Position numbers and translations under genes: made by a program. A model generated the notes under the pieces. That model was given only the letters and a program-made list of their open reading frames with translations. It searched no databases and was not told the DNA's origin. From Nemertoderma westbladi (Eukaryota; Xenacoelomorpha; Nemertodermatida; Nemertodermatidae): a DNA stretch of 64,000 nt. The stretch covers positions 19,516-83,515 of the forward strand of contig JAUCBJ010006782.1 of NCBI GenBank assembly GCA_032718475.1, read 5' to 3'. Shown here piece by piece: positions 1-12,298 of the stretch; positions within the stretch are counted from its first letter, which is position 1, and every line of letters begins with the position of its first letter.

Positions 1-1555
1 TATTTTCTAAATTATTCAAATTATTTGAATTATTCTGTATATTTAAATTTAAATTATTATTTGAATTATTTTGCGCGTTTGAATTAAAATTATTATTTAG
101 ATTATTTTGTATTTGAATTTAAATTATAATTTAGATTATTTTGAATATTTGAATTAGAATTACCGGATAAAACATTATTTCCTGCAACAAAAGTTTGGTT
201 AGGGTTGTCCACTACGGTACTATTAATATTAATTTCTTCTAACGTATTATTATTACCCCCCGCCCGTACGGTTACACCAGTTCTGGTTCTGTTGTCCGGT
301 GCCTGTAAGTGGGGTATTAACAAACGTTTCCACTACTTCTGGCTCCTCGTAAATACTACCCGAGCCAGCCTCACTCTCTGATAGTCCCAACTGCGCCAGT
401 TCTAGTCGGCGCTTCTGCTTGGCCTGATATTGCATAAGCCCCCTTAGCCGGGCATGCATATCATCCCGCATGCGCTTTCCCGCTCTCTCTCTCTATCCTC
501 TCGCAAACTCTGGTTTGCCAACTCTGTTTCTCTCGCCACCCGCTCCCTACGCTCGCTTTCTACTCTCGCTTCTCGCTCTCTATGCTCGTTCATCTCTCTC
601 GTCTCTCGCTCATTACGCTCCTTTTCTCACTCCTTACGTTCCTCAGTCTCTCTCTCTTCTTGCTCTCTACAATTTCTCGCCACCCTCTCGGCCCTCTCTC
701 TACATTCCCTGGCGAACTCTCTCTCTCTTTCTAATAATGCAGTTCCCTCATCCAACTGCCTCTCTAATTCTTTCTGGTCTAGCGCCGCAATGTCTAGTTG
801 ACACGCCAGATCTATCTCTAACACCCTTCTTGCTTTTGCGGAGGATGTAGCGGACTTATCGGTCGTGACGGACTCTCATCGCCTCTCTGTCCTACTAACT
901 TTCCCCCGCTTTCCGGGGTTCTTGCTAACCGACGAGACCGAATCCTCGGAGTTAACCTCGGGTTCACCCTTGTGTGGGTCCGCCCAACCCACTAACTTAA
1001 TTCCCCTAGCATCCACTAAATACGGCCCTACGTACACTATTTTGGGCTCCATAATCCCGGATCGCCACAGTTCGAATAGTTCGGTGGTGACCCCCCTCGC
1101 TCTCTCACTCGCCAGTTCTCCCTGCCCGAAACGAACTAGGTATCTGAAATGTTTATTCGACTCACCTAGCCGCTTGCTCAACTTCCCCTGGTTTACCTTT
1201 GCTCCCTCCCTGGCCTCCTTGAGCTGTTGTAGGCCCGTCGAAGCCAATCGCTGGTTCCGACGTCCTTGTCGCCGACATCTCCTCCTCCTCTCCTGGTTCG
1301 GCGTCGTACAGGTGGCCCCACCGTCGCCGTTCCGGTGGGCCTTCCGTCGCCCTCGGCCTGTGGCTGGCCGGCGACTTCGGTACTTCGACCGCCGTCGTGC
1401 GTTGACTCGTCCCTTCCTCCTGGTTGATGGCCGCCATCCGGCGTCGCAGGTCGGTACCGTCTCGTCGCGGCCTCGTGGATCATTAGGCTGGTGTCATCTG
1501 GGGTCCACGGCGGTGTCCTCTCTCCCTCTAAATCTCGAGGCTCTCCTTGGCTCAT
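1..1555 (-). pseudogene. Decayed LTR-retrotransposon gag remnant
   Basis: Minus-strand open frames follow one another in shifting frames: about 1555-1193, 1247-876, 824-627, 471-253 and 323-102. The first is Pro/Arg/Gly-rich. The second holds a compact region with the motif ELFELWRSGIMEPK. The third is a Glu/Arg coiled coil (ELERQLDEGTALLERERE). The last runs into an Asn-rich low-complexity tail coded by the AT-rich DNA at 1-250. The coiled coil resembles that in the gag of the element at 41681-62486 and a fragment at 34322-34570, which is why I call it gag. No zinc knuckle, protease or RT is visible; the element would continue left of the window. Frame changes argue that it is dead. The plus-strand frames over the same DNA are pyrimidine-rich shadows. 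Confidence 0.5.
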
Positions 1556-2550
1556 CTTTCTTGGCAGTCACAGTTTGTGGTTTCCTGGTATTTCGCACTG
1601 TGACGGGATCAGGGGATCCTGACCGGTTTATTAAGTTATGCGTCACCGTGTAATTGAGAAAGATACTTTGTCTTTATCGCTCTGATATTGTTATAGATTA
1701 ACTGATATAATATATGATAGCACAGTTGAATTACAGTTATAATACAGGAAAAGGTTGATAATATATATCTAATATGTAGTGACGGTGACGGTGCGAAATG
1801 TCACCGGTCTGCACTGAGTGACTGAGTAAACTAAACTGGTATGAGAATATACTGATAATATATCTAATCACCCTTACGGTACTGTTGCCTTATTACTTAG
1901 CGGATGCTCTCCCGGTCTCCCATTGGCCTATAACCCACTTCACGCCTCTCACCTCTGTGGGAGTGCTTCCCCCCCCCCCCCCCCCGCTGTTGGTTATCTG
2001 TTCTTTCGAGGTGGTTTGACCTCTAACCTCCCTTTATGTGGCGCTTGGGGTGTATGTTGTCCCGTTATTGGGTGTGATACGAGATTGATTGTTATTAATC
2101 TCGTATCTCCAATATTGCTGAAAAGGGCACCACTGCTCTAACTTTATGGGGGTAATGAGGTGGAATTGAATCCGCTCACAAGTTTATAAATTATTTACAA
2201 TTTATACTGTAATTACATTTTATAATAAATTGTACTGTGCATAGTTAGATCTTTAACATTGAGTCGGATTATTGTCACGCTCTCGGTAAAGTTGTTGTAC
2301 GTACTTAGTGTAATCACATATAATGGTATTAGGTGAGCGTAGTAATTGTGATTGAGTAAATATTGTATTTGTAACGATGGCATTATCAACTACAATTTTT
2401 TAAAAAGTTACACAAATAATTATTATATGTAATGCAAGTTTGATCATAAAAGTTATCACAAAAAAGATATACATATTAATAATTCATATTATTTTAATGT
2501 AGTTGGTTATGAATGATTAGGAATGAATATTCACACAACTCCTCACTTAC
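1556..2550. other. Non-coding stretch, possible leader/LTR of the gag remnant
   Basis: No convincing gene. The part next to the gag start could be its leader or LTR, but no second copy exists in the window to prove it. It contains a 17-base C run at 1969-1985. The rest is AT-rich and is probably host intron. Confidence 0.35.
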
Positions 2551-2708
2551 CACAAATACAGACACAAAAGCCAAAACCGCAACGAAACATGAGGCAGTAA
2601 TTCCACCAATCTCTATTGGTGTCAGTGGGCAGTTACCACAATCAGCCGGACATGTAGAGCATGTTTCGGTCTCCCCTGAGTTATCATTGCAGACACCATC
2701 GCCACAAA
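2551..2708 (-). CDS. Host gene exon C: Cys-rich knot plus transmembrane segment
   Basis: A 158-bp minus-strand exon. The acceptor reads tttgtttcag at its right edge and the donor gtaagtgag at its left edge. The reading begins in phase 1 and ends in phase 0. The peptide has a compact Cys motif (VCGDGVCN, then GETETC, CSTCPADCGNCP), followed by a hydrophobic stretch (TASCFVAVLAFVSVFV) that looks like a membrane-spanning helix. CGDGxC...CPxDCG motifs occur in extracellular parts of many animal receptors; that family knowledge is general and I cannot name the gene. The exon starts in the phase in which exon B ends, so it can follow directly. It lies in AT-rich DNA free of transposon similarity. 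A cytoplasmic tail would be coded left of the window. Confidence 0.72.
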
Positions 2709-3272
2709 CTGAAACAAACAATAATAAATAATACATCTATCAAGCAGGAAACACCTTTCAGAATGTTTTCAATTACAAAATGTTTGGCAAACGTGCACCC
2801 TGGGGATGAATACAGATTTAATCGAAAAATTGAGCCCAAGAATTTGGGTGATATTTTATAAAACGATCCAATACCGGGTAAAATTTAAAAAAAATTATCT
2901 ATTATAACTATATAACTGGTCCATTAGATATAGCAAAAACCTTTAATGAAATTTTCATAGATATAGGAAAAGGTTTACTGGTGCTACGATATATGGCATT
3001 GGACCCAAAACAGCCCTTTTTATACAGTATGTAGAATTAAGTACGTGTATTTTATAATAAAACCGCAGTGTATTTAAATACGGTGACAAAACCTATAAAT
3101 CCAGTTATATATATTTCCCGTTATACAGTATCTACTAAATCTACACCATAATTGTGCTAAATTCGCTTGTATTCCTGTATAAATCAATAGTTGTTGTGCT
3201 TAATTTGTGTTGAAATACGCTTTAAATTTATATGAAATTAAGTTGGTGTTTTTAACTTTCTGATTGGACAAA
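2709..3272. other. AT-rich intronic DNA
   Basis: Between the acceptor of host exon C and the first RTE-like copy. I see no gene, RNA or recognisable repeat here. Confidence 0.5.
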
Positions 3273-4884
3273 CTAGTATCGGCATGCTGCATTGCAGCTG
3301 CATTTTTAAGAATGCTGTGCCGGCTTGTCGACAAAATTGCGCCGCCACAACTCCCTATCACCCATGACATTTGCTAGATCATCCGCATCTTCAATACCAG
3401 TGTCCTTTAAGATGCGTCTCAAGAAAGTCATGGGCTGTCCACCATGCTTATTCACTCCATGGGGCTGCCAAAGTACAAGATTATGCACTGGCTGGTCCTC
3501 ACGGCTAAAGCAATGTCCCGCAAAGCGGAGGCGATTTTGTTCTAGTGTCAAGCTTGGGGGAACCAATGAGACACCTCCAATGTTATATAGTGTCTGTTTG
3601 GAGATGTGTGCATTGTACTTGACACAATGAACCCGGCGTAGCATTCTTGTGAATGTGCCATCCAGAAATTTGGTATCCTCAGCAGTTAGAGCCCAGCATG
3701 GACACCCATAGAGGAGTACTGGAACTACTGCTGCTCTAAATAATCGGACCTTAAGTTTCCGATTAATTCTCGGTGAATTCCAAATCCTGGACAGCCTATT
3801 CAAGGCTGCCCATGCCTTTCCCTTACGTATTCGAAGGTCCTCACCTGACTTCCGGATCCATGATCCCAGGTAACAGAAGTCGTCCACATGCTCAAGCATA
3901 CCATCCTTTGAGCTTATGCTCATCCGATCAGAGACTTGCTGAGAACTTGCACAGTTAACTGTCAAAATTGTGGTCTTTCTGGAATTAATAAAAAGACCAA
4001 CACTAGAAGCAGCATGTTCTAATGTGCTGAGGAGCCGTTGGGCTCCCTCTAGTGATTCTGAGAGTACTCCTAAGTCATCAGCAAAGTCTAGATCAGTTAG
4101 GTACTTGGCAGGATTTCCTCGACTTCTGGAGCCAGTAGGTGGAGTTATCATCACCCCATCATCATTATGATAATCTAAGGACTTGCGTAGAACATAGCCA
4201 ACCACAATTATGAACAAGAATGGTGCGAGTGTGTCTCCCTGGAGGACGCCCCATGACACTTCAAATGGCTCTGTGTCACCATCAACAGAAGACACAAATG
4301 TTGTCGAACCATCGTATACTGATCTGATTGCTGCAATAATTTAATCAGGAATCCCATATAATGAAAGTATGCTGAACATACGTGAGCGGGAGACTGAATC
4401 AAAGGCCTTGAAGAAGTCAACAAAGATAACAGCCAGATGCCTGTCTTTCTTTTTTGATAACTCTTCAATTATCCTTCTAAGTGCCAAAATGCGTTCCAGG
4501 GTCCCACGACCTTTACGGAACCCATTCTGATTTCCACAGAGCAGTCTCTCAATGGGATCCCTGATGCGATTTAATATAATTCTATTGTATAGCTTTGCAG
4601 CAATCGAGATCAATGAGATTCCCCGAAAAAAACCATAGAGTGTTAGGTTGCCCTTCTTGGGAACTGGCACCAACTTATTTGTTTTCATTTGTTCCTTGTG
4701 GGACTCTTGTTGTTCGGTACATGTCTACTATGATGGGATAGATGAGCTTTAAACACTCAGGTATTTTAAAGACCTCAGGGGGAACACCATCTACTCCACT
4801 AGCACGATTGGTCTTAATGCTCTTTGCAGCAGCCTTCACTTCTGCAAAGGAGATATCGCCAATGGGAATATCGGGGAGTACAGA
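3273..4884 (-). pseudogene. Family R copy R1: 5'-truncated RTE-like retrotransposon
   Basis: Covers the RT and C-terminal domain of the family described at 4973-8720. RT motifs FVDFFKAFDS, GVLQGDTLAPFLF and FADDLG are readable. Relative to the full copy, a GAA codon has become TAA near 4340 (just after YGIPD), and sequence around 4688 breaks the frame again, so it is dead. The 3' end carries the family's terminal sequence but a degenerate tail. Its 5' end faces the 5' end of copy R2 about 90 bp away (head-to-head). No clear TSD. Confidence 0.85.
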
Positions 4885-4961
4885 GGACAGGGAAACTGAT
4901 CTACACTAGGCGGTTATCTAAAAAAGAAATGGGTTCACCAGTTCTACATTTAGCCGAAAGT

Positions 4962-4972
4962 GTCACAGGCAG
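4962..4972. repeat. Left target-site duplication of copy R2
   Basis: gtcacaggcag occurs directly before the element and again at 8721-8731, right after its TAG-repeat tail. Confidence 0.85.
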
Positions 4973-7900
4973 GTATTCTAGGTCATTGATCAAGAAAACT
5001 TGCCACCTCCATGCAGCATAAAGGAGGTGCCACCTGTAGCTGCATAGACCCTCTTACTAGGGCAAATCTGGTCCTGTAACTAGGACCCCCTTCGTTCTGG
5101 GATAAGGACGCCCTTGGTCCTGGATTAAGGACCCATATACTTGGCTGCAGGGGTATATGGCCTGACCAGGCAGATGGTGATCTACCAATGGCTGGTTAGG
5201 AGTAGAGTGTTCTCATGTCCACTCTGAGGGCACTTCACTGCGACCTGCACCTGGCAGCAAGGGTACAGGGCATGACCCAGCAGATGAGCTGCAACAGCCA
5301 ATGGTGGGTCATGTACGCCAGAGTAGATATGGGTGATGGGCCTCATATCTGACTCCATTGCGACACCCACCCTGTGGAATGGCAAACCAGGGTGTGGTAT
5401 TTGCCCCGAGAGCTGACTCGGCAAAAAAGCACCCCCCAACCCCCACTATGGATTACATTAGCAATGCGGAGGTCCGGCCACTAGAGGCCAGTGGAATTAC
5501 CGGACACAATCGGCCTCACAGGCGTCAGTTAACTCCTGACCGGCTGCCTGTCTCACCCCCTACTGGAGAGAGAGCAGCCAACAATTCTTTGAGTCCCTTT
5601 CCTGATGACCTTTCTGGCCCAAACCCTGGGTCACCAGGGAGGCCAGATTGTGATGGGGAGAGGGATTCTGGAGTTGGAGGCTACTCTCATGTTCCACCCC
5701 GACCAACAAAGCCATTGGTGAATCTGAGGCAAGTCACTAGACTAGCCTCAGTAAACACCCTAACACTCGGGTCCCCAATGCGACAAGGTGAGCTGACTGC
5801 CTTGGCAGATAAGCTTTCTCTTAGCGCAGTGGGTGTTCAAGAGCACCGAATGCAGACTGGACACTGGACAGACTGATGAGGTTCTGATTAAGGACATGGG
5901 GGGCGGTTGGCGACTCGCCCTCGCGTCAGCAGATGATAGTGGCAATGGTGGAATTGGTCTATTGATGAATCCAACTGCACATGCAGCATTGGACAAAATA
6001 GACCAAATCTCTAACCGCATCATCCGTTGCCACTTCTCATGTTCTGGAAGACTGGCTAAGAAGTTTCCTAAGGTGGTTCTGATTGTGTGCTACTCTCCAA
6101 CTAGTGTTGCCCCTGTAGAGGAGGTGGAAAATTTCTACCACAATCTACAAGCAGCAACTGATGGAGTGGATCAGCATGCATTCTTAACATTCCTGGGAGA
6201 CTTTAATGCAAGTCTGCATCAATCACCTACATCGCCCTGGGTCTATAGCAATAGTGTTAACCGAAATTCTGTCCATCTTCAGGATTTTATCTCTGGAAAT
6301 GGATTGTTTTCGGCTGGAACCCAGTTCAAGAAGCGAACTGGAAAGCTATGGACTCATAGTGGACCCAGTGGTCACAAGTCCCAGATAGACCATATTCTGT
6401 TTCGTAGGAAATACAGGAGCTCTATACAAGACTGTAATGCATTTACACTTCGACCCTTCTCCAGTGATCACCGCCTTATTGTGGCCAAGGTAAGACTTAG
6501 TCTGCGTGCTAGCAGAACAACGAAATCTGCCTTGCCACGGCATGACTGGTCCTCTCTGTTGCAACAGCCAAGTGTGAGATCCAGCTTCACACTACAGCTG
6601 AGCAACAGGTATGAGGCTCTTGCCTCTGAGGCGGCAGATCACTGTGAGGGCTATACTGCCTTTACAGAAGCAGTTAAGTTAGCAGCTGCAGAAACAGTTC
6701 CTGTATACCCTCGAAACAAGAAAAGGGCCCCCTGGACTGACAATAAAATTCAGAAGTGCCGAAATGACCTTCATAAGGCGCAGAAAGAGTCCCGACTCAA
6801 ACAGACTACAGCGGCCAAGAATGCAGTTAAAGCTGCATCTAGGTCCCTGAACAGGCAGTACTCTGTTAATCTACAGGAGCTAATAAACCAACAGGTTGAT
6901 GCCATCAATGATGCTGACGACAGCAGGCAATCATCCCAGGCATGGAAATCGATCAATCTGCTTACTGGGCGGAAAAGCCAACCAACCACCAAGGTTAAGG
7001 CTGAATCACCAGCCGATCGCCTCAATGGTTGGAAAGCCCACTTTGAAAAGCTCCTCAATAATGACAGGGTATTGCCTGATAACTTTATAGAAGTAAAAGT
7101 GTCTGAGTCTGTACTCCCAGATATTCCCATTGGCGATATCTCCTTTGCAGAAGTGAAGGCTGCTGCAAAGAGCATTAAGACCAATCGTGCCAGTGGAGTA
7201 GATGGTGTTCCCCCTGAGGTCTTTAAAATACCTGAGTGTTTAAAGCTCATCTATCCCATCATAGTAGACATGTACCGTACAACAAGAGTCCCACAAGAAA
7301 TGAAAACAAATAAGTTGGTGCCAGTTCCCAAGAAGGGCAACCTAACACTCTATGGTTCTTTTCGGGGAATCTCATTGATCTCGATTGCTGCAAAACTATA
7401 CAATAGAATTCTATTAAATCGCATCAGGGATCCCATTGAGAGACTGCTACGTGGAAATCAGAATGGGTTCCGTAAAGGTCGTGGGACCATGGAGCCCATT
7501 TTGGCACTTAGAAGGATAATTGAAGAGTTATCAAAAAAGAAAGACAGGCATCTGGCTGTTATCTTTGTTGACTTCTTCAAGGCCTTTGATTCAGTCTCTC
7601 GCTCACGTATGTTCAGCATACTTTCATTATATGGGATTCCTGATGAAATTATTGCAGCAATCAGATCAGTATACGATGGTTCGACAACATTTGTGTCTAC
7701 TGTTGACGGTGACACAGAACCATTTGAAGTGTTATGGGGCGTCCTCCAAGGAGACACACTTGCACCATTCTTGTTCATCATTGTGGTTGACTATGTTCTA
7801 CGCATGTCCTTAGATCATCATAATGATGATGGGGTGATGATAACTCCACCTACTGGCTCCAGAAGTCGAGGAAATCCTGCCAAGTACCTAACTGATCTAG

Positions 7901-8720
7901 ACTTTGCTGATGACTTAGGAGTACTCTCAGAATCATTAGAGGGAGCCCAGCGGCTCCTCAGCTCATTAGAACATGCTGCTTCTAGTGTTGGTCTTTTTAT
8001 TAACTCCAGAAAGACCAAAATTCTGACAGTTAACTTTGAAAGTCCTCAGCAAGTCTCTGATCGGATGAGCATAAGCTCAAAGGATGGTATGCTTGAGCAT
8101 GTGGACGACTTCTGTTACCTGGGATCATGGATCCGGAAGTCAGGTGAGGACCTTCGAATACGTAAGGGAAAGGCATGGGCCGCCTTGAATAGGCTTTCCA
8201 GGATTTGGAAGTCACCTAGAATTAATCGGAAACTTAAGGTCCGATTATTTAGAGCAGCAGTAGTTCCAGTACTCCTCTACGGGAGTCCATGCTGGGCTCT
8301 AACTGCTGAGGACACCAAATCTCTGGATGGCACATTCACAAGAATGCTACGCCGGGTACATTGTGTCAAGTACAATGCACACATCTCCAACCAGACACTA
8401 TATAACATTGGAGGTGTCTCATTGGTTCCCCCAAGCTTGACACTAGAACAAAATCGCCTCCGCTTTGCAGGACATTGCTTTCGCCGTGAGGACCAGCCAG
8501 TGCATAATCTTGTACTTTGGCAGCCTCATGGAGTGAATAAGCATGGTGGACAGCCCATGACTTTCTTGAGACGCATCTTAAAGGACACTGGCCTTAAAGA
8601 TGCGGATGATCTAGCAAATGTCATGGGTGATAGGGAGTTGTGGCGGCGCAATTTTGTTGACAAGCCGGCACAGCATTCTTAAAAATGCAGCTGCAATGCA
8701 GCATGCCGATCCTAGTAGTA
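4973..8720 (+). mobile_element. Family R copy R2: full-length RTE-like non-LTR retrotransposon
   Basis: A 3.75-kb element bounded by an 11-bp TSD. The 5' region (to about 5357) is untranslated and matches the 5' end of copy R3. One long reading frame carries an endonuclease of the APE type and then an RT. The element ends in a short (TAG)n tract, as do other copies in this window. Ending in a short tandem repeat instead of poly(A), the APE-RT layout and the C-terminal motifs (NQTLYN, RLRFAGHCFRRE) fit the RTE clade; the clade is my inference. This is the reference copy for R1 and R3-R7. Confidence 0.88.
5358..8682 (+). pseudogene. APE endonuclease-reverse transcriptase of copy R2 (one frameshift)
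   Basis: The first frame (5358-5876) has a Pro-rich N-terminus and the start of the APE domain (LADKLSLSAVGVQEHRM). The first ATG in it is at 5382. The second frame (5833-8682) holds the rest of APE (FLGDFNASL, SQIDHILF, SSDHRLIVAK), a linker, the RT (VPVPKKGNLTLYGSFRGISL; KAFDSVSR; GVLQGDTLAPF; DLDFADDLG) and a C-terminal domain. The frames are split near 5870 by a short duplication (ctggacactggacag) that copy R3 lacks. Apart from that break, about 1,100 codons are open, so the copy is young. The protein would nick chromosomal DNA and reverse-transcribe its own RNA at the nick. Confidence 0.85.
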
Positions 8721-8731
8721 GTCACAGGCAG
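8721..8731. repeat. Right target-site duplication of copy R2
   Basis: Second copy of gtcacaggcag, immediately after the TAG-repeat end of the element. Confidence 0.85.
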
Positions 8732-9490
8732 TCACATTATAGCACCAGTCACTCTGAACGGTTCCTTGGTCCAAAGCTGATTTACATGTCTATTTGCAAT
8801 AAATTAAACATTCTCCAAACAAACTCTCAATCGCCTAGTGAATTGCCCCCTTCTCAGCGAATGGTGAACAGACTGAGTGCTTAGGTCACCTGCACTCGTT
8901 TTCGTAGCTTAGGAAGCCAGAACTGGAATCATTGTTTTGGTTGATTTTGATTCGGCTTGATTTTGCTTGATTAGCTTGATATGTGATAGCTTGATTGAGC
9001 CTGTTCGTTCTATTAGGGAACACAAGCATATCAAAAGTAAGAAATATACTCGCTATATATCTTTACAGTAAAATACCTTTTTTTGTTTGTTTGCAAATCG
9101 TTGAGAATACAGTAATTCATTAGGCTGCTAGGGCAGGCTGTAAATTGCTGCAATTCAAAATTTAGCTAGGTTTGTGAGAATTTAGTTTCAGTCAAATATT
9201 TAAATAGTTAAATATTTTATCCCATCTGGAGTTATGCTGCGAAGTGGAACGACTGATGCCTGTGTTTGTGTGGGCCCGCGGGTACAGTTTGCAACCAGTT
9301 AGAAGGCTGAAGTTTGGGACACGGATGTGGAATCTCACAGAGAGCGAGGTTAGTTGTTCTGTTGGTACCGGTGTGTTTGTGGAAGCAGTAAAATTTTACC
9401 AGGTGGTTTGACTTCGAAGCAGAACTCAATTTATTAATTAGCATATTTAGGTTAATTAGGCTAAGCCAGCCATGGTGTTTTGGATCGCTC

Positions 9491-9521
<31 letters not shown>

Positions 9522-10076
9522 GTGTCGCAACCTGGAAGTGTAACCATGCGTCGGTGGATACATAAAATTATATTTAAAGTAGGCCGATTATGAGCTATAT
9601 ATATATACATAAATTAGTAAATATTGTTGGATTGACAAATTCATTTCGAATTTTTTGGAATTAGATTCGAAATAATTTTGTTGTCATACCGGTTTTTGAA
9701 GGCTGTGTATAATAGCTACAGAGGTGTTATTTATTTAATAATTAGACCAGTATCTACTGTAAGTTTAAAAAATAAATTTATAATATTAAATTGTGAATAA
9801 ATCAAAATTTAAATTTGGTATTAGAGATCAAGTTTAAAAAATTCGACAAATAATTTAATTGATAAATCGATTAAATTAATATATTATATATGTCGGAATT
9901 TTGTGAGATATCAGCCAGAAGGCAAATAAATATATATATATAAACAAAATATGAGACACAGGATGACAGCTATGAGACAGCAGACGGACCGCCGACAGAT
10001 GACAGTGTTAACATAAATGTTAATACCAAGGTGAGATTATATTAATAGATTCTCCCGGTACCACTGTAAGGAAAGA
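8732..10076. other. Non-coding DNA with a (GA)n microsatellite
   Basis: No gene seen. A GA-rich simple repeat lies at 9491-9522. AT-rich DNA with several TATATA runs follows. It might include the LTR/leader of the decayed BEL copy that starts at about 10077, but no matching second LTR is found. Confidence 0.4.
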
Positions 10077-10682
10077 TTGCACTGTGCCCGATCCAAGGTG
10101 AATAGTGAAGGGAATAGTCTAGTTGGAAAGAGAGCCCAAAGCCCAGTTTCCAGACCCATAAGTCTGCTATTGAGTGCAGAGGCTCCAGTTGGAGTAAGGA
10201 GTACCCGAAGTTCCTGTAATAATCCCTCCAATCCACTGAGTGTAAGTCAGGTAAGTGAGAGAGTACAAGATGTTGCGATAAGAAAGAAATTGCATGCACA
10301 TGCCGGACATATAACATGGATAAAGGAAAAGGTAAGGAAGATCCTAGCAGACTCTGGAAGTATTGACAGAGAAAGTTTGGTAGAGCTAAGGAAGAGATAC
10401 AGCTCGGCACTGTTTAAGCAGACAGGAGAGCTGGCGGTTTCAGCGAAAAAGGCCATAGAATCTCAGTTAGGAGATATAGAGTTAGAATATATAACAAAGT
10501 CCTGACAGCCCTGATGGAACATCAGAAATTGTCGGAGCAATTCCGGCGAGTTAGGATGAAAACTGGTTGCTGTGGGGTTTGCAGACACAGGCGAACCATG
10601 TAAGTAATACAGTTTAAAGAGAGTCGCAAGAATCGCTAAGGAAGTAGAACAAAAATAGTTGGCCCAATTAGAGAGTGTGAGG
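10077..10682 (+). pseudogene. BEL-C, piece 1: gag N-terminal part
   Basis: An open frame (10077-10505) gives a basic, helical peptide with the motifs VAIRKKLHAHAGHITWIKEK and RKRYSSALFKQTGEL. Frames after it are broken. It is collinear with pieces at 11391-12298 and 18190-19880 that clearly resemble the BEL gag-pol at 44 kb, so I treat it as that element's gag start. It stops where a minus-strand RTE-like fragment begins. Confidence 0.45.
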
Positions 10683-11390
10683 TTAGACTTGGAAAGTGGT
10701 TGATACAGGTGGTATTGTACCATAAAGCTCGGCGTTTGTCATGTGTTGTCTCCAGCTGATGTTTAGGGCTGCCCTTAGTAGTCTTGTGTAGCAACCATCA
10801 ATTTGTTGTTCAAGTGATTTAGTCAGTGTCCAGGTCTCACCCCCATATAAAAATACACTTTCCACTGTGGCTCGAAAGAACTTAGTCTTCAGGTGCCTGG
10901 AGAGATCTGATTTCCAGATGGTACCCATTTTTGATAGAGCTACCCAAGCCTTTGCTTTCCTGACTTCTATGTCCTTTTTGCTACTCTCTATCCGTGATCC
11001 AAGGTACTGGAAGTCATCGACCTTCCTTAGTTGATTATTATCAATGGTTGTCAAGTTTCCATCAACATTAAAGGTCATACATTCGGTCTTTGTAGCATTT
11101 ATATGCAATCCAACCTCCTTAGCAGCCCTCTCCACTTTATTTAGTAGAAGCTGTGCATCTGCTAGGGTATTAGAGAGCAGGGCGATGTCATCCGCAAAGT
11201 CGGTGTCTGTGACTGTAGTTGCCGGATATCTACTACTTCTGCGTTCTTGAAGTGTGAATCCCAGATCTTCACCCTTTGAAGCCATCCTCATTGCGTAATC
11301 CAGTACAATTACAAATAGTAATGGTGCTAATGTGTCACCTTGCAGTACGCCAGCCAGGATTGAGAAAAACTCAGTTTCACCATCTGGTAA
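10683..11390 (-). pseudogene. RTE-like fragment (second family), RT C-terminal half
   Basis: Reads, on the minus strand, GVLQGDTLAP, TDFADDIALLS, ATKTECMTF, DDFQYLGSRI and LYGGETWTLT, ending at the LYGT position. This equals RT motifs C onward in family R, but with clearly different sequence, so it is a second, older family. Both ends are cut: the RT is missing upstream of the LPDGETEF point and the 3' end is missing the RLRFAGH-type tail. It lies inside the decayed BEL-C. Confidence 0.75.
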
Positions 11391-12298
11391 GAGTCAGATA
11401 GTCCCAGGATATAGCAACAGGAGTTGCCGGTCAGATTTATGGGATGCCAGTTCTGCTTGTTAACGGAAGTGAGGTCAGATGACCACAAGTTAGACAATTG
11501 TAGACGCTTCAAGGAATTGAGCGCAGAACAGTGGTGGGTTCAAGTGCGGTCCTTAGATACCTGTTGGGCATGTCTTGCTCCAGGCCATGCACGATGCCAG
11601 TGCCAAAACAGAAGAAACAGATGTGTAGAGTGTGGCAGTTTACATCATAAACTGTTACATGCAGAATTTCTCACTCCAACAGACCGTTATCTGCAAAATA
11701 AGTAGAGATCCCGCAGCAATGGGGAAGAATACATACATCACCATACTAGACGATAGATATCAACCAGGTTCGTCGGATGAAAATGAAGATGCAAGCACAG
11801 GAGAGGTATTGTGCCAAGGATTCATCACTGGTGACCCTGAAGAACGGTCAAGTAGCACGAGGACGTATTTGTCATCAGAAATATTTAGCGTAATACCAGT
11901 GAAACTTATTGGAGACAAGGGTCAAAACACATCTATGTGATATTGGACACTGCATCAACATTATCGTATATCGACAAAGAAGCAAAAGCTGTTTCTAGCT
12001 TTTACAATGTGGAAGAGATTAAGGTAGAGCTGAAATCTATGCATGGAGTAGGGGATATGAAGGGATATAAGATATCAGTGATACTGGATTCCTTACTTCC
12101 ACAAACTGCTCATACGTACCAAGAACAGAAGGCATTGCCGTTGGATGGTTTGAAGTGCCTAGCGATGAATGAATGCAGGAGGCAACTAGATAAGGTTCCA
12201 CTGATGAATCCCTCAGCACAAGAATTTTTGATGGCCTCGGAATACTGCGACATCAGGTAGGTTACCGGAATGTGTCAATGTTGATTGGAGCAGAACAG
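11391..12298 (+). pseudogene. BEL-C, piece 2: zinc knuckles and protease
   Basis: The frame at 11424-11705 has a Cys-rich region with CWACLAPGHARCQC and CVECGSLHHKLLH, the pair of zinc knuckles also seen in BEL-A (CWRCTRHGHVRKDC, CPSCGRNHDGLLH). The frame at 11937-12260 opens with ILDTASTLSYIDKEAK, the aspartic-protease region (compare ILDSASSHSYVDEK in BEL-A), and runs through ILDSLLPQ. It ends near a MLIGAEQ motif, aligned with MLIGTDQ of BEL-A, where a minus-strand RTE-like fragment takes over. Frameshifts between the parts mean the piece is dead. Confidence 0.75.

Noticed and set aside
454-1653. Plus-strand frames of 115-262 codons
   Set aside because: They are Ser/Leu/Arg-rich shadows of the pyrimidine-rich complement of a minus-strand gag coiled coil.
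7458-8018. Antisense frames within family R copies
   Set aside because: They recur identically in every copy only because the sense sequence does; no codon pattern or domain supports them.
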